64,000 nucleotides of DNA, taken from the NCBI GenBank assembly GCA_900465675.1, contig UBJR01000008.1, positions 124,001 through 188,000 of the forward strand, written 5' to 3'. Each line of letters begins with the position of its first letter. The first letter of the stretch is position 1. Below the pieces are notes generated by a model that did not search any database, was not told where the DNA came from, and was given only the letters and a program-made list of their open reading frames with translations. Origin of the DNA: Hyphomicrobiales bacterium (GTDB lineage: Bacteria > Pseudomonadota > Alphaproteobacteria > Rhizobiales > Rhizobiaceae). Made by a program: the position numbers and the translations under genes. Positions 17,889-27,590 of this stretch are shown here, in pieces.

Positions 17889-18043
17889 GGCTTGCCTCAC
17901 TTTCTCTATTGCCGGCTTCTCACGATAGCATGCTTGGGAGGCGCTGCTTATGTTGAGGTCCGGTACAAGTTATGCCCCGAGTATCGGCCTCAGCTGTCCT
18001 CATTTCAATTGAGTTTACCCGCAGTTCGCTATAGAAAAACTAT

Positions 18044-18940
18044 ATGCGAAATCTGAACTCCGTTCATCTGAATGGCCTGCGCGCGCTGGAGGCAGTTGGT
18101 CGTCTCGGCTCGCTACAGCTGGCGGCCGATGAGCTCGGTGTCTCCGTTGGTGCCGTCAGCCAGCAGGTGATCAAGGCCGAGGCGCAGCTGGATCAGTTGA
18201 TCTTCGAGCGCACGCCTAAGGGCATGGTGGTGACAGAGGCCGGTGCGCCGGTGCTGGCGGCGCTGAGCGAAGGGCTGTCGCGCCTCTCCGAAGCCGTGTC
18301 GATGGCGCAGAAGACGGACGAGACGACGCTGACGATTTCGGTGGCGCCGGTCTTTGCGGCGCGATGGCTGGTCTACCGCATCGATCGCTTCGCCGAACAG
18401 TTCCCCGATATCAACCTGCGGATCGACGCCACGACCAAGCTCGTCAATCCGGCGGCCTCGGATGTCGATCTCGGTATCCGCGTTGGCAATGGCCAGTGGC
18501 CCGGCGTCAGGGCCGAATTGCTGCTGGAGCAGGAGGTGTTTCCGGTCTGCGCGCCACGCATTGCCGAAGGCCTTCGTGAGCCGCGCGATATCCTGGAGGT
18601 TCCGGCCATCATCGACGGCAAGGCGATGTTCACCTGGGAAGTCTGGATGCGTGAAGCGGGTCTCTCGGGCTCGACGCTGACGACACGCCATGTCTTCAAC
18701 GACGCCTCGCTCTGCCTCGATGCCGCCATGGCGGGGCAGGGCGTGATGCTCGCCTGGCAGACGCTGGCGGGCTATTCGCTGCAGGCCGGGCAGCTGGTCG
18801 CCCCGTTCGGCATCCGCGCCAGGACCGGCTTCGGCCACTATTTCATCACTGCGGAAGGAACGCGCGAACCGAAAAAGGTTCGCGCCTTCAAGGATTGGAT
18901 CCGCTCCGAAATGCGGGAAACACTGGCGCTGTTTGCCTGA
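18044..18940 (+). CDS. LysR-family regulator (GcvA-like)
   Basis: 298 residues. The N-terminal winged HTH (LNGLRALEAVGRLGSLQLAA, ELGVSVGAVSQQVIKAEAQL, residues 9-60) is followed by a periplasmic-binding-like effector domain from about 95. The domain layout follows GcvA-type LysR proteins (SDVDLGIRVGNGQWPGV). The effector is unknown. Ends one base before the end of the convergent GST gene at 18941, so it is not obviously divergent from a target; the target may lie elsewhere. Confidence 0.85.
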   Translation: MRNLNSVHLNGLRALEAVGRLGSLQLAADELGVSVGAVSQQVIKAEAQLDQLIFERTPKGMVVTEAGAPVLAALSEGLSRLSEAVSMAQKTDETTLTISVAPVFAARWLVYRIDRFAEQFPDINLRIDATTKLVNPAASDVDLGIRVGNGQWPGVRAELLLEQEVFPVCAPRIAEGLREPRDILEVPAIIDGKAMFTWEVWMREAGLSGSTLTTRHVFNDASLCLDAAMAGQGVMLAWQTLAGYSLQAGQLVAPFGIRARTGFGHYFITAEGTREPKKVRAFKDWIRSEMRETLALFA

Positions 18941-19600
18941 TCAGACAGGCTCGTTGGTGCGCCCGGCCTGCATCTTCAGGTAAGCCGGCCGCGACTGGCA
19001 GCGCTTGATCCAGGCGTCGATATTGGGACGCACATCGAAGAGCGCCTGCTCGCTCTGCGCATAGCGCAGCACTTCGGCGACGTTGAGGTCGGCTGCCGTG
19101 AAGCGATCAGCCGCAATCCATTCCCGCCCGGTAAGATGCTGTTCGAGCACGTCGAGCGGCCGCTTCAGCTGGCGTGATGCTACCGCGATCACCGACTTGC
19201 CGCCTTCGGTTTTCTCCAGCGCATTGTCATAGGTCTTGACGAGCTGAATGGTTTGCACCTCGACCTCGGATGCGGCCCAGATGGTCCACATGTTGATCAG
19301 CGCATCTTCCTCCAGCGTCTTCGGCGCCAGCGGGCCGCCATGCTTCTTGGCGAGATATTCGGTGATCGCCAGCGACTCGTGCATGACAAGATCGCCGTCC
19401 TTGATGCTCGGGATCAGCGCCATCGGATTGATGGCGAGAAATTCCGGCGAGCGCGTGTTCAGCGGTGCGCCCGCCGCTGCCGGGTCGGCAAGCCGGTGAG
19501 ACTGCAGCACCGGGATGTATTCGAATGGAATGCCGAGCTCCTCGGCCATCCAATAGACGCGCGATGCGCGGGAGCGGTAAACGCCGTAGATCTTCAGCAT
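18941..19600 (-). CDS. Glutathione S-transferase family protein
   Basis: 219 residues. The thioredoxin-like N-terminus begins MLKIYGVYRSRASRVYWMAE, with INPMALIPSIKDGDLVMHES providing the cis-proline and glutathione-binding SNAIL-type motif. The C-terminal helical domain has IAADRFTAADLNVAEVLRYA. No N-terminal cysteine is visible; Tyr5, Tyr8 or Ser10 could serve as catalytic residue. Abuts the LysR gene tail to tail. Confidence 0.85.
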   Translation of the reverse strand: MLKIYGVYRSRASRVYWMAEELGIPFEYIPVLQSHRLADPAAAGAPLNTRSPEFLAINPMALIPSIKDGDLVMHESLAITEYLAKKHGGPLAPKTLEEDALINMWTIWAASEVEVQTIQLVKTYDNALEKTEGGKSVIAVASRQLKRPLDVLEQHLTGREWIAADRFTAADLNVAEVLRYAQSEQALFDVRPNIDAWIKRCQSRPAYLKMQAGRTNEPV

Positions 19601-19697
19601 GTCGATGTCCCCTGATTTGCTGCCGCGAAACTACGGTCGCCCCGGCGCGCCGGGAAGGGGGTGTCCCTGATGAATCGATGAAAGCTTGTGATGGATG

Positions 19698-21023
19698 TCA
19701 GAGGACACGATTGCGCTCGACCGTCAGATGCGGATAGGCACTGCCGTCCGATTGTGTCAGATCGCCCGAAACCTTCTTTTCCCAGGCATAACCGAACACC
19801 GCCCCGTCTTTCATGGCTTCGAAGATGTTGTCGGTGATCACCGCCGTTCCCGCACCATCCGCCACCGACACCGCGCAGCCAACGGCCGATTGCCGGATGA
19901 CGTTTCCGGTGACCACCAGATTGCGCAAATATGGTCCCCAGCCGAGTTGCAGGGCCCAGTAGGGCGCGCCCTCGATGACGTTGCCCGAGATGACCGTATC
20001 CGCCTCGGCGGCGATGCCGGTGCCGAAAGCGACGTCGGGCTTGTAGGGACCCTTGAGCGTCAGGTTGCGCACCACGTTGCCGGTGATGCTGACCAGCCGC
20101 CCGCCCTCGTTGAAATTGGCGATCGAGATGCCGTTCGCGGCACCATCGACAAGATTGCCTGACACCACCGCCCCCTGAAAGGCGAATTCGACATAGATGG
20201 CCGTCTCGCCGGAGCGTAGGCACTGATTGGCGCTGATCTGCACGTTGTCGCCAGAATTGGCGCGGATGGCGGTAAAAGCGCAGTCGGAAATATGGTTGTT
20301 GGCGATCATCACCCCACCGGCACGGAAGACGTTGATGCCGTTGCCGTTTTCTCCTGTGCCGCCGTCATCGGCGCGGATGCGGGCAATGCGGTTGCCCGTC
20401 ACCACGCTGTTGTCCTCGCCCTTGTCGTATCGGTGCACGAGAATGCCGCCATTGCCGCAATCGCCAACGGTATTGCCGTCGATGGTCAGCCCCGTCGAAT
20501 TGACGGCGAAGATGCCTGCCTGCCCGGCACCGGAAAAGCGTGAGCGCTCGACCCGCCCGGCGCAGCCTTCCAGCCGCAGGCCATGCTTGGCCCCGCCCCG
20601 GAATTCGCAATTGTCGATCGAGAGCGCGCTGATCCCGGTGAGCTGCACCATCCCGCCGTTCAGCTCGCCGCTGGTGCCGCCGTCGCTCTCGATGACGATG
20701 CCTGACAGTTCGATGCGCGCGGCACCCGCGGCTGAATTCACCGATCCCCGGTGCAGGATGCGCGAGGCGCCGGATACGCCGGCTATCCGCGTCCCGTCAG
20801 GCAGCATCAGGTTTGTCGCCTTGTAGGTGCCGGGCGGCAGGTAGAGCGGTGCGCCGCTTCTCGCCGCCTCGTCGATCATCGCCTGCAGGCTGCCCTTCGG
20901 CAGACTTGAAGCGTCGAGCGCGCCGCGCAGCGCTGGTGCTTTGCTGGCCGCCGAGGCGCGGCTTGCGGAAATCAGGGCAAGGCTGGATACGAAGAGCCCA
21001 AGTATAGCCCGGCGGTTGTACAT
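19698..21023 (-). CDS. Tat-exported right-handed beta-helix protein (TIGR03808-like)
   Basis: 441 residues. The start MYNRRAILGLFVSSLALISA contains a twin-arginine signal with cleavage after ASA near residue 25. The rest is a parallel beta-helix repeat: many turns of the form I-x-G-N-x-V/I (SGLTIDGN-like, VVSGNLVDGAANGI, VTGNVIRQ). Resembles the twin-arginine-translocated repeat family TIGR03808 and pectate-lyase-like folds, but no polysaccharide-lyase active site is evident. A longer in-frame reading to 21224 lacks the signal at its start and is rejected. Divergent from the PAS-GAF-GGDEF-EAL gene. Confidence 0.78.
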   Translation of the reverse strand: MYNRRAILGLFVSSLALISASRASAASKAPALRGALDASSLPKGSLQAMIDEAARSGAPLYLPPGTYKATNLMLPDGTRIAGVSGASRILHRGSVNSAAGAARIELSGIVIESDGGTSGELNGGMVQLTGISALSIDNCEFRGGAKHGLRLEGCAGRVERSRFSGAGQAGIFAVNSTGLTIDGNTVGDCGNGGILVHRYDKGEDNSVVTGNRIARIRADDGGTGENGNGINVFRAGGVMIANNHISDCAFTAIRANSGDNVQISANQCLRSGETAIYVEFAFQGAVVSGNLVDGAANGISIANFNEGGRLVSITGNVVRNLTLKGPYKPDVAFGTGIAAEADTVISGNVIEGAPYWALQLGWGPYLRNLVVTGNVIRQSAVGCAVSVADGAGTAVITDNIFEAMKDGAVFGYAWEKKVSGDLTQSDGSAYPHLTVERNRVL

Positions 21024-21264
21024 GTCAGACCTTTCGCGCGTTGCCCCTGAAACAGATATCGGCGCATTGGCGCATGCCTGTTTTTGGCACAAAAACCTTG
21101 CGCTGTAGTAACCGGGGCGCCGAATGCCAAACTCTTGCGGGTAATTATTTGGCGCCCGTTCACCTTTCCATTTAAGCAAGCCGAAGGAAATCCCGGTTAG
21201 CTTGCCCATAGTTTCAATTGTCACTTTTCAAGCGCACCGGCGCCAGGCCGGCCGGAGTGTCGTC

Positions 21265-23550
21265 ATGAATGAAATGAGTGCCACGCAATGGCAGTCTGAC
21301 GGCGAGCTGGCAGAAGAGACGAGGCGGCTGGTCGCTGCGACGGAAACCATGATGGCCGCCAACGCCCGCCATCACTCCGATGGCATCGAGAACCTGCGTC
21401 TCAAGGCGATCGTCCACGAGCTTCCCGATTTTCTCTACGTCAAGGATCGCGACAGCCGTTTCGTCTTTGCCAATGCCGTCGTTGCACGCAGCCACAATTT
21501 CGACAATGCCGCCGACATCGCCGGCAAGCGCGACTTCGATCTCTTCGATTTCGATCTTGCCCGCAAATACTTCGATGTCGAGCAGGAGATCATGTCGACG
21601 GGCGTCCCGGCACTGGACATGGAGGAAATCATTCCCGTGGCCGGTGGCAAGCCCATGTGCCGCCTGACCTCGAAGATCCCGCTGCGCAACGATCGCGGCG
21701 AGGTTGTCGGCCTGATCGGCGTTTCTCGCGATATTACCGAGCGCAAGCGCCAGGAAGACCTCCGCCGCGGCCAGTCGGCGCTCCTGGAAATGATCGCCCG
21801 CAACGAGCCGCTGGAAATGATCCTGGAAGCACTGGTGCTGCTGGTCGAGGCGGAGCTTGACGGGATTGCCGGCTCGATCCTGCTTCTCGATCGTGACGGT
21901 ACGCGTCTCCTGCATGGTGCTGCACCCAGCATGCCCGGCGCCTATAGCAGGCTGATCGACGGCACCCCGATCGGCCCCAAGGTCGGCTCCTGCGGCACGG
22001 CCGCCTGGCGCGGCAAGCCGGTCATCGTCTCCGATGTGACTGTTGATCCGCTCTGGGAGGATTTCCGTGGCGTGGCCGCCGAATTCGGACTCCGTTCCTG
22101 CTGGTCGGCGCCGGTCCTGACCTCGCAGAACAATGTGCTCGGCACCTTCGCGCTCTATTCGAACACCGTCCGCGAGCCGACCGCCCACGAGATGGAGATG
22201 GTGGCGCTCGCCACCCACATCGCCGGCATCGCCATCGAGCGCAAGCGCGGCGACGAGCGCATCTATTTCATGGCTCATCACGACGATCTGACGGGCCTGC
22301 CGAACCGTGCCTTCCTGAAGGAGCGCATGGCCAAGACGCTGTTTCAGGCCGGGCGCAACAACCGCAAGGTCACCGTCGCCTATATCGACCTCGATAATTT
22401 CAAGGACATCAACGACAGCCGCGGCCATGCCGCAGGCGACGAGGTGCTGAAGGAGCTGGCCGCGCGCATGGCCAATTGCGTCCGCGCCTCCGACATGGTT
22501 GTCCGCCTCGGCGGCGACGAATTCCTTGTCGTGCTCGTCCACCAGTCCAGCCACGACGCTGGTATCCTGCGCCGCCTTCGGGAGCTGCAGAAGGCCATCA
22601 ACCGGCCGGTATCGCTGGATGGCGAGGAGCTGCTGGTCACCAGCAGCATCGGTGTGGCGGCCTTTCCCTCGGGCGGCAGTACGCCCGAAGAGCTGCTCGC
22701 CAATGCCGATCAGGCGATGTACCGCGCCAAGGAACTCGGCCGCAACACGCTGCAATATCATAGCGGCGACGGTGAAAACGCCGTCGATATTCCGCTCAGC
22801 GAAGAAGAGGAGCTGCGCCAGGCGATCGTCGGCGATCAGCTGCGTCTGCACTATCAGCTGCAGGTCGAGGTCGCCTCTGGCCGAACCGCCGGGCTTGAGG
22901 CGCTGGTGCGCTGGCAGCATCCGCAGCGCGGCCTGGTGCCGCCCGGCAATTTCATCCCGCTCGCCGAAGAAACCGGGCTGATCATCCAGCTTGGTCTCTG
23001 GGTTCTGAACGAGGCTTGCCGCCAGGCCCGCGACTGGCAGGATCAGGGGCTGAATCCGGTCACCGTCGCCGTCAACGTTTCTGCCAGGCAGTTCGCTGAT
23101 CCCGACTTTGCCTGCCATGTCCATGAGGCGCTGGAGCGCCACCGCCTCGATCCGCGCTGGCTGGAGCTCGAACTAACGGAGAGCACCGTCATGCAGGATG
23201 TCGACAAGGCACTCGGCATCATGGCGCGCCTGCACCGGCTCGGCGTACGCCTGTCGATCGACGATTTCGGCTCCGGCTATTCCAGCCTCGCGGCCCTGAA
23301 GACCTTCCCCTTCGACCGCCTGAAGATGGACCGCTCGCTGGTGGAAGCGCTCCCGGCCGACAAGACCGCCGTCGCCATCGCCTCCGCCGTCATCTCGCTC
23401 GCCAAGACCCTGAAGCTCACAGTCGTCGCCGAAGGTGTCGAAAGCGACGCCCAGCTGGAATTCTTGCGATGGGCGAAGTGCGAGGAGGCCCAGGGCTACA
23501 GGTTTGCCAAGCCGCTGCCTGTCGATGAGGTGGTGAAGCTCTTGAAATAG
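21265..23550 (+). CDS. PAS-GAF-GGDEF-EAL bifunctional cyclic-di-GMP enzyme
   Basis: 761 residues. PAS at about 40-165 (ELPDFLYVKDRDSRFVFANA, ending ISRDITERKR-type), GAF at about 170-320, GGDEF at about 330-500, EAL at about 510-760. GGDEF is intact at 416-420, with an RASD product-inhibition site five residues before it. EAL is intact: EAL at 545-547, VNVSARQ, ELELTES, IDDFGSGYSS, LKMDR, VAEGVES and EAQGY. It can therefore both make and degrade c-di-GMP, with output set by the PAS and GAF sensors. No membrane segments. The start at 21265 is the first ATG giving a normal N-terminus. Confidence 0.9.
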   Translation: MNEMSATQWQSDGELAEETRRLVAATETMMAANARHHSDGIENLRLKAIVHELPDFLYVKDRDSRFVFANAVVARSHNFDNAADIAGKRDFDLFDFDLARKYFDVEQEIMSTGVPALDMEEIIPVAGGKPMCRLTSKIPLRNDRGEVVGLIGVSRDITERKRQEDLRRGQSALLEMIARNEPLEMILEALVLLVEAELDGIAGSILLLDRDGTRLLHGAAPSMPGAYSRLIDGTPIGPKVGSCGTAAWRGKPVIVSDVTVDPLWEDFRGVAAEFGLRSCWSAPVLTSQNNVLGTFALYSNTVREPTAHEMEMVALATHIAGIAIERKRGDERIYFMAHHDDLTGLPNRAFLKERMAKTLFQAGRNNRKVTVAYIDLDNFKDINDSRGHAAGDEVLKELAARMANCVRASDMVVRLGGDEFLVVLVHQSSHDAGILRRLRELQKAINRPVSLDGEELLVTSSIGVAAFPSGGSTPEELLANADQAMYRAKELGRNTLQYHSGDGENAVDIPLSEEEELRQAIVGDQLRLHYQLQVEVASGRTAGLEALVRWQHPQRGLVPPGNFIPLAEETGLIIQLGLWVLNEACRQARDWQDQGLNPVTVAVNVSARQFADPDFACHVHEALERHRLDPRWLELELTESTVMQDVDKALGIMARLHRLGVRLSIDDFGSGYSSLAALKTFPFDRLKMDRSLVEALPADKTAVAIASAVISLAKTLKLTVVAEGVESDAQLEFLRWAKCEEAQGYRFAKPLPVDEVVKLLK

Positions 23551-23614
23551 GCGGCATCCGGCCAATTTCTGGCTGCCTCTGGCTCTTCGCATCATTCCCG
23601 CTATCTTCAAGCGG

Positions 23615-24628
23615 ATGATGCGACCCGACGCCTTGCTGTATCCGGCCCCCGAAGGCCTTTTCTGCCCGGAGGGCGGATTCTATATCGATCCCGTCCGGCC
23701 GGTCGATCGGGCGCTCGTCACCCACGGACATTCCGATCACGCACGGCCCGGCCACCGCCATGTGCTGGCGACGCGCCAGACGCTCGATATCATGCGGCTG
23801 CGCTATGGCGACGATTTCGCCGGCAGCGAACAGGCCGCCGCCTTCGGCGAGGAGATCGACGTCAACGGCGTCAAGGTGAGCTTCCATCCGGCAGGGCATG
23901 TGCTCGGATCAGCGCAGATTGCCGTCGAGAAGAATGGCACCCGCATCGTTGCCTCCGGTGACTACAAGCGCCGCCCGGACCCGACCTGCGCCCCCTACGA
24001 GCCTGTTGCCTGCGACGTCTTCATCACCGAGGCGACCTTCGGCCTGCCGGTCTTCCACCATCCCGACCCCATGGATGAAATCCGCAAGGTCTTCGCCTCG
24101 CTCCGCCAGTTTCCGGAGCGTACCCATCTGATCGGCGCCTATGCGCTCGGCAAGGCGCAGCGCGTCATCCGCCTGTTGCGCGATGCCGGATATGATCAAC
24201 CCATCTATATCCACGGCGCCATGGAGCGGCTCTGCGCCTATTACCAGGGGCAGGGGATCGACCTCGGCGAACTGCTTCCCGCCACCGTCGAAGGCCGCGA
24301 CAAGTCCGCCTTCAAGGGCGCCATCGTCGTCGGCCCGTCGTCTGCCTTCGCCGACCGCTGGGCGCGCCGCTTCCACGAACCGCTCCCGGCCTTCGCTTCG
24401 GGCTGGATGATGGTGCGCCAGCGCGCCAAGCAGAACGGCGTCGAACTGCCGCTCGTCATCTCCGACCATTGCGATTGGCCGGAACTGACCGAAACGATCA
24501 CAGAGCTGCACCCTGCGGAAGTCTGGGTGACGCATGGGCGCGAGGAGGCGCTGGTGCGCTGGTGCGAGTTGCAGGGCGTGAAAGCCCGGCCGCTGCATCT
24601 GGTGGGCTATGAGGACGAGGGGGATTGA
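23615..24628 (+). CDS. Ligase-associated DNA exonuclease (metallo-beta-lactamase/SNM1-like)
   Basis: 337 residues. The metallo-beta-lactamase core motif THGHSDH at 36-42 and the later PAGHVLGSAQ and VASGDYKR motifs place it in the beta-CASP/SNM1-like group annotated as ligase-associated exonuclease. A DNA end-processing nuclease is expected. Followed by an ATP-dependent DNA ligase after a palindromic element, the usual pairing. The Lhr-type helicase and PdeM-like phosphoesterase often found with this pair are not adjacent here. Confidence 0.85.
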   Translation: MMRPDALLYPAPEGLFCPEGGFYIDPVRPVDRALVTHGHSDHARPGHRHVLATRQTLDIMRLRYGDDFAGSEQAAAFGEEIDVNGVKVSFHPAGHVLGSAQIAVEKNGTRIVASGDYKRRPDPTCAPYEPVACDVFITEATFGLPVFHHPDPMDEIRKVFASLRQFPERTHLIGAYALGKAQRVIRLLRDAGYDQPIYIHGAMERLCAYYQGQGIDLGELLPATVEGRDKSAFKGAIVVGPSSAFADRWARRFHEPLPAFASGWMMVRQRAKQNGVELPLVISDHCDWPELTETITELHPAEVWVTHGREEALVRWCELQGVKARPLHLVGYEDEGD

Positions 24629-24667
24629 TGGTGGAGCTTATGTCCGCCGGCCATCGCGCCCCGCCAG

Positions 24668-24815
24668 CCCCCCTCTGCCCTGCCGGGCATCTCCCCCACA
24701 GGTGGGGAGATTGGCTGGGCGCAGCCGCTCGCCCTAAATTGATTGTTTGGGGAGAATCCAACCACTTGCCGATCTCCCCCCTTGAGGGGGAGATGCCCGG
24801 CAGGGCAGAGGGGGG
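24668..24815. repeat. Large palindromic element between exonuclease and ligase
   Basis: About 148 bp. The left end (24668-24711, CCCCCTCTGCCCTGCCGGGC and onward) is complementary to the right end (24772-24815), each also forming a small internal CTCCCCC/GGGGGAG-type hairpin. It differs in core sequence from the RIME-like copies, so it is a separate repeat family. In the exo-lig transcript it would form a very stable stem. Confidence 0.75.
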
Positions 24816-24845
24816 TAACCCACGGCACCTCTGCGAGGTGGCCCC

Positions 24846-26474
24846 ATGAAACCCTTCGCCGACCTCCTCGACCGGCTGGTCCTCACCCCCTCGCGCAACG
24901 GCAAGCTCAAACTCCTCACCGATTACTTCCGCGACACGCCCGATCCCGACCGCGGCTACGGTCTCGCCGCCATCGCCGGTACGCTGGAGGTCCGCAACGT
25001 CAAGCCCGCCATGCTCCGCGAACTGGTGCTGGAGCGCATGGACGAGGTGTTGTTTCGCTATTCCTACGACTATGTCGGCGATCTCGCCGAAACCATTTCG
25101 CTGGTCTGGGATAACGAAAAGGACATCGAGCGCTCCGCGCTCGCCCAGCCTCGCCTCGGCGAAGTGATCAGCCAGATGAATGCGCTGGGACGCACCGAAG
25201 TCCGCAGCTATGTCCGTGATCTCCTCGACCGGCTGGATTCTTCCGGCCGCTTCGCCTTCATCAAGCTCGCCACCGGCGCCTTGCGCATCGGCGTCTCGGC
25301 CCGCCTCGCCAAACAGGCGCTCGCCGAGCTTGGGGCAAAGGACGTCACCGAGATCGAGACCCTCTGGCACGGCCTCGAGCCGCCCTACGAATCGCTTTTC
25401 GAATGGCTGGAAGGCAAGGGCGGCAAGCCGATCCTGGCAACGCCGGCGATCTTCCATTCCGTCATGCTGGCCAATCCCGTCGAGGAAGGCGATCTGACCA
25501 ATCTCGACCCCAAGGATTACGCCGCGGAATGGAAATGGGACGGCATCCGCGTCCAGCTGTCGCGTGCCGGCGAGACGCGAAAGATCTATTCCCGCTCCGG
25601 CGACGACATTTCAGGCGCCTTTCCCGATATATTGGACTCGATCAGCTTCAACGGCGTGGTCGATGGCGAACTCCTGGTCGGCGGCACGGCGCGTTCCAAC
25701 AATCCGACCCGCACCTTCTCCGACCTGCAGCAGCGGCTGAACCGCAAGACCGTCTCGGGCAAGATGCTGGAAGAATATCCGGCCTTCATCCGCGCCTATG
25801 ACTTGCTTTTCGATGGCGAGGAGGACGTGCGTGGGAATATCTACACCGAGCGCCGGGATCGCCTCTCTGAGATCATCGAACAGGCGCCGCACGACCGGTT
25901 CGACCTCTCGCCGCTGGTTGATTTCACGACCTGGGACGAGCTCGACGAGTTGCGCTCCACGCCGCCCGATCCCGTCATCGAAGGCGTGATGATCAAGCGC
26001 CGCGACAGCATCTACCAGGCTGGCCGTATGAAGGGGCCGTGGTTCAAGTGGAAGCGCAACCCCTACAATGTCGATGCCGTGCTGATGTATGCGCAGCGCG
26101 GCCACGGCAAGCGCTCCAGCTATTATTCCGATTTCACCTTCGGCGTCTGGGCCGAGATGCCTGATGGAGAGCAGCTGGTACCCGTCGGCAAGGCCTATTT
26201 CGGCTTCACCGACCAGGAACTCGAAGTGCTGGACAAGTTCGTGCGCAACAACACGACCGAACGTTTCGGCCCCGTCCGCGCCGTGCGGGCCGACAAGGAG
26301 TTCGGCTTCGTGGTCGAGGTCGCCTTCGAGGGCATCAACCGTTCGACCCGCCACAAATCCGGCGTCGCCATGCGCTTCCCGCGTATCTCCCGCCTGCGTC
26401 CGGACAAGCCGAGTTATGAGGCCGACCGTCTGGAAACGCTGGTGGCGATGATCGATGCGAAGGCGGCGGAATAG
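24846..26474 (+). CDS. ATP-dependent DNA ligase (cisplatin-damage-inducible type)
   Basis: 542 residues. The nucleotidyl-transfer motif EWKWDGIR carries adenylated lysine K230. Further ligase motifs include YSRSGDDIS, VVDGELLVGG, EGVMIKR and the WFKWKR motif V. The N-terminal 200 residues form the DNA-binding domain of LigB/bacterial ATP ligases. Works with the upstream exonuclease in DNA end repair. Starts at ATG 24846, 31 bp after a palindromic repeat. Confidence 0.88.
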   Translation: MKPFADLLDRLVLTPSRNGKLKLLTDYFRDTPDPDRGYGLAAIAGTLEVRNVKPAMLRELVLERMDEVLFRYSYDYVGDLAETISLVWDNEKDIERSALAQPRLGEVISQMNALGRTEVRSYVRDLLDRLDSSGRFAFIKLATGALRIGVSARLAKQALAELGAKDVTEIETLWHGLEPPYESLFEWLEGKGGKPILATPAIFHSVMLANPVEEGDLTNLDPKDYAAEWKWDGIRVQLSRAGETRKIYSRSGDDISGAFPDILDSISFNGVVDGELLVGGTARSNNPTRTFSDLQQRLNRKTVSGKMLEEYPAFIRAYDLLFDGEEDVRGNIYTERRDRLSEIIEQAPHDRFDLSPLVDFTTWDELDELRSTPPDPVIEGVMIKRRDSIYQAGRMKGPWFKWKRNPYNVDAVLMYAQRGHGKRSSYYSDFTFGVWAEMPDGEQLVPVGKAYFGFTDQELEVLDKFVRNNTTERFGPVRAVRADKEFGFVVEVAFEGINRSTRHKSGVAMRFPRISRLRPDKPSYEADRLETLVAMIDAKAAE

Positions 26475-26581
26475 CGGCTGTGCGCAAAATGCCGCAGGAT
26501 CACATTTTCAACACAATGTGTATTGGCCGCAACAGAGTTTGCAGGCACATTTTGAGGGCCGGGTACATAGAGTGCTGAACA

Positions 26582-27502
26582 ATGACCGATGACCAGAATG
26601 CCTTCTTCCGTCAGCGCCGCTCGGTTCTTGCGGGTCTTGCTGGAAGCCTGCTGCTGCCGGGGATGGCCCGCGCTTTCGATGTTCCCCTGAAGCCGAAGCT
26701 GATCGCGCACGACTACGCCAAGGTGCGAACCCATTTCCGCACCAAGCTGCTGCAGAAGGGACCGGCCCCGGACAAATACGAAAACCTCGTTGCCCCCGCA
26801 GATGGCGATCAGATCTTCTACCGCTCGGGCGCCGGCAGCGAACTTGAGCTCGTCGCCTGGGTCAGCAAATACAAGCGCACCCGCCAGCCGAAACCCGCCG
26901 TGCTCTTCCTCCACGGCGGCAATGCCATGGGCATGGGCCACTGGAACCTGATGAAGCCCTATATGGATGCCGGTTTCGTGGTGATGATGCCCTCGGTGCG
27001 CGGTGAAAACGGCCAGATGGGCAATTTCTCCGGCTTCTACGACGAAGTGGACGACGTTCTCGCCGCCGCCGATCGCATGGCGCATCTGCCGGGTGTCGAT
27101 CAGAATCGCCTCTTCATCGCCGGCCACAGCATCGGCGGCACGCTGACCATGCTGGCTTCGATGTCCACCCACAAGTTCCGCGCCGCAGCCCCGATCTCCG
27201 GCAATCCGGACGCCTTCCGTTTCTTCAACCGCTACCCGCAGGACATTCGTTTCGACGACAGCAACGAGCGCGAATTCGAGGTTCGCACGGCGCTCTGCTA
27301 TGCCGAAAGCTTCAAATGCCCGCTGCGCGTCATGCACGGCACCGAGGAAGACCACTTCAACGACCGCGCCGACCTGCTCGCCCGCCGCGCGCGCCGCGCC
27401 GGCATCCGCATCGAAACCGATACGGTGGCCGGCAACCACACATCCGCACTCCCGGCCGAGATCGCCCAGAGCATCCATTTCTTCCAGGGCGTGGCAGCGT
27501 AA
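26582..27502 (+). CDS. Exported alpha/beta hydrolase (dienelactone hydrolase/S9-like)
   Basis: 306 residues. The N-terminal Tat-like signal (RQRRSVLAGLAGSLLLPGMA, then RAF) targets it to the periplasm. Hydrolase fold: FLHGGNAMGMGHWNLM oxyanion region, GHSIGGT nucleophile elbow with the catalytic serine, a later aspartate/glutamate (HGTEEDHFN) and histidine (GNHTSALP). Resembles dienelactone hydrolase and prolyl oligopeptidase-type esterases. The substrate is unknown. Confidence 0.78.
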   Translation: MTDDQNAFFRQRRSVLAGLAGSLLLPGMARAFDVPLKPKLIAHDYAKVRTHFRTKLLQKGPAPDKYENLVAPADGDQIFYRSGAGSELELVAWVSKYKRTRQPKPAVLFLHGGNAMGMGHWNLMKPYMDAGFVVMMPSVRGENGQMGNFSGFYDEVDDVLAAADRMAHLPGVDQNRLFIAGHSIGGTLTMLASMSTHKFRAAAPISGNPDAFRFFNRYPQDIRFDDSNEREFEVRTALCYAESFKCPLRVMHGTEEDHFNDRADLLARRARRAGIRIETDTVAGNHTSALPAEIAQSIHFFQGVAA

Positions 27503-27590
27503 GGGCACCCCGACACCAGCTTCACGCCAGCCGCAAATGCCATCCTCCCGGCAGATATGTTTCTCTGCCGATTTCGATAAGGGTGGATTT

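Noticed and set aside
21214..23142. A 642-codon frame antisense to the PAS-GAF-GGDEF-EAL gene
   Set aside because: Same reason: a shadow of a gene with complete catalytic motifs.
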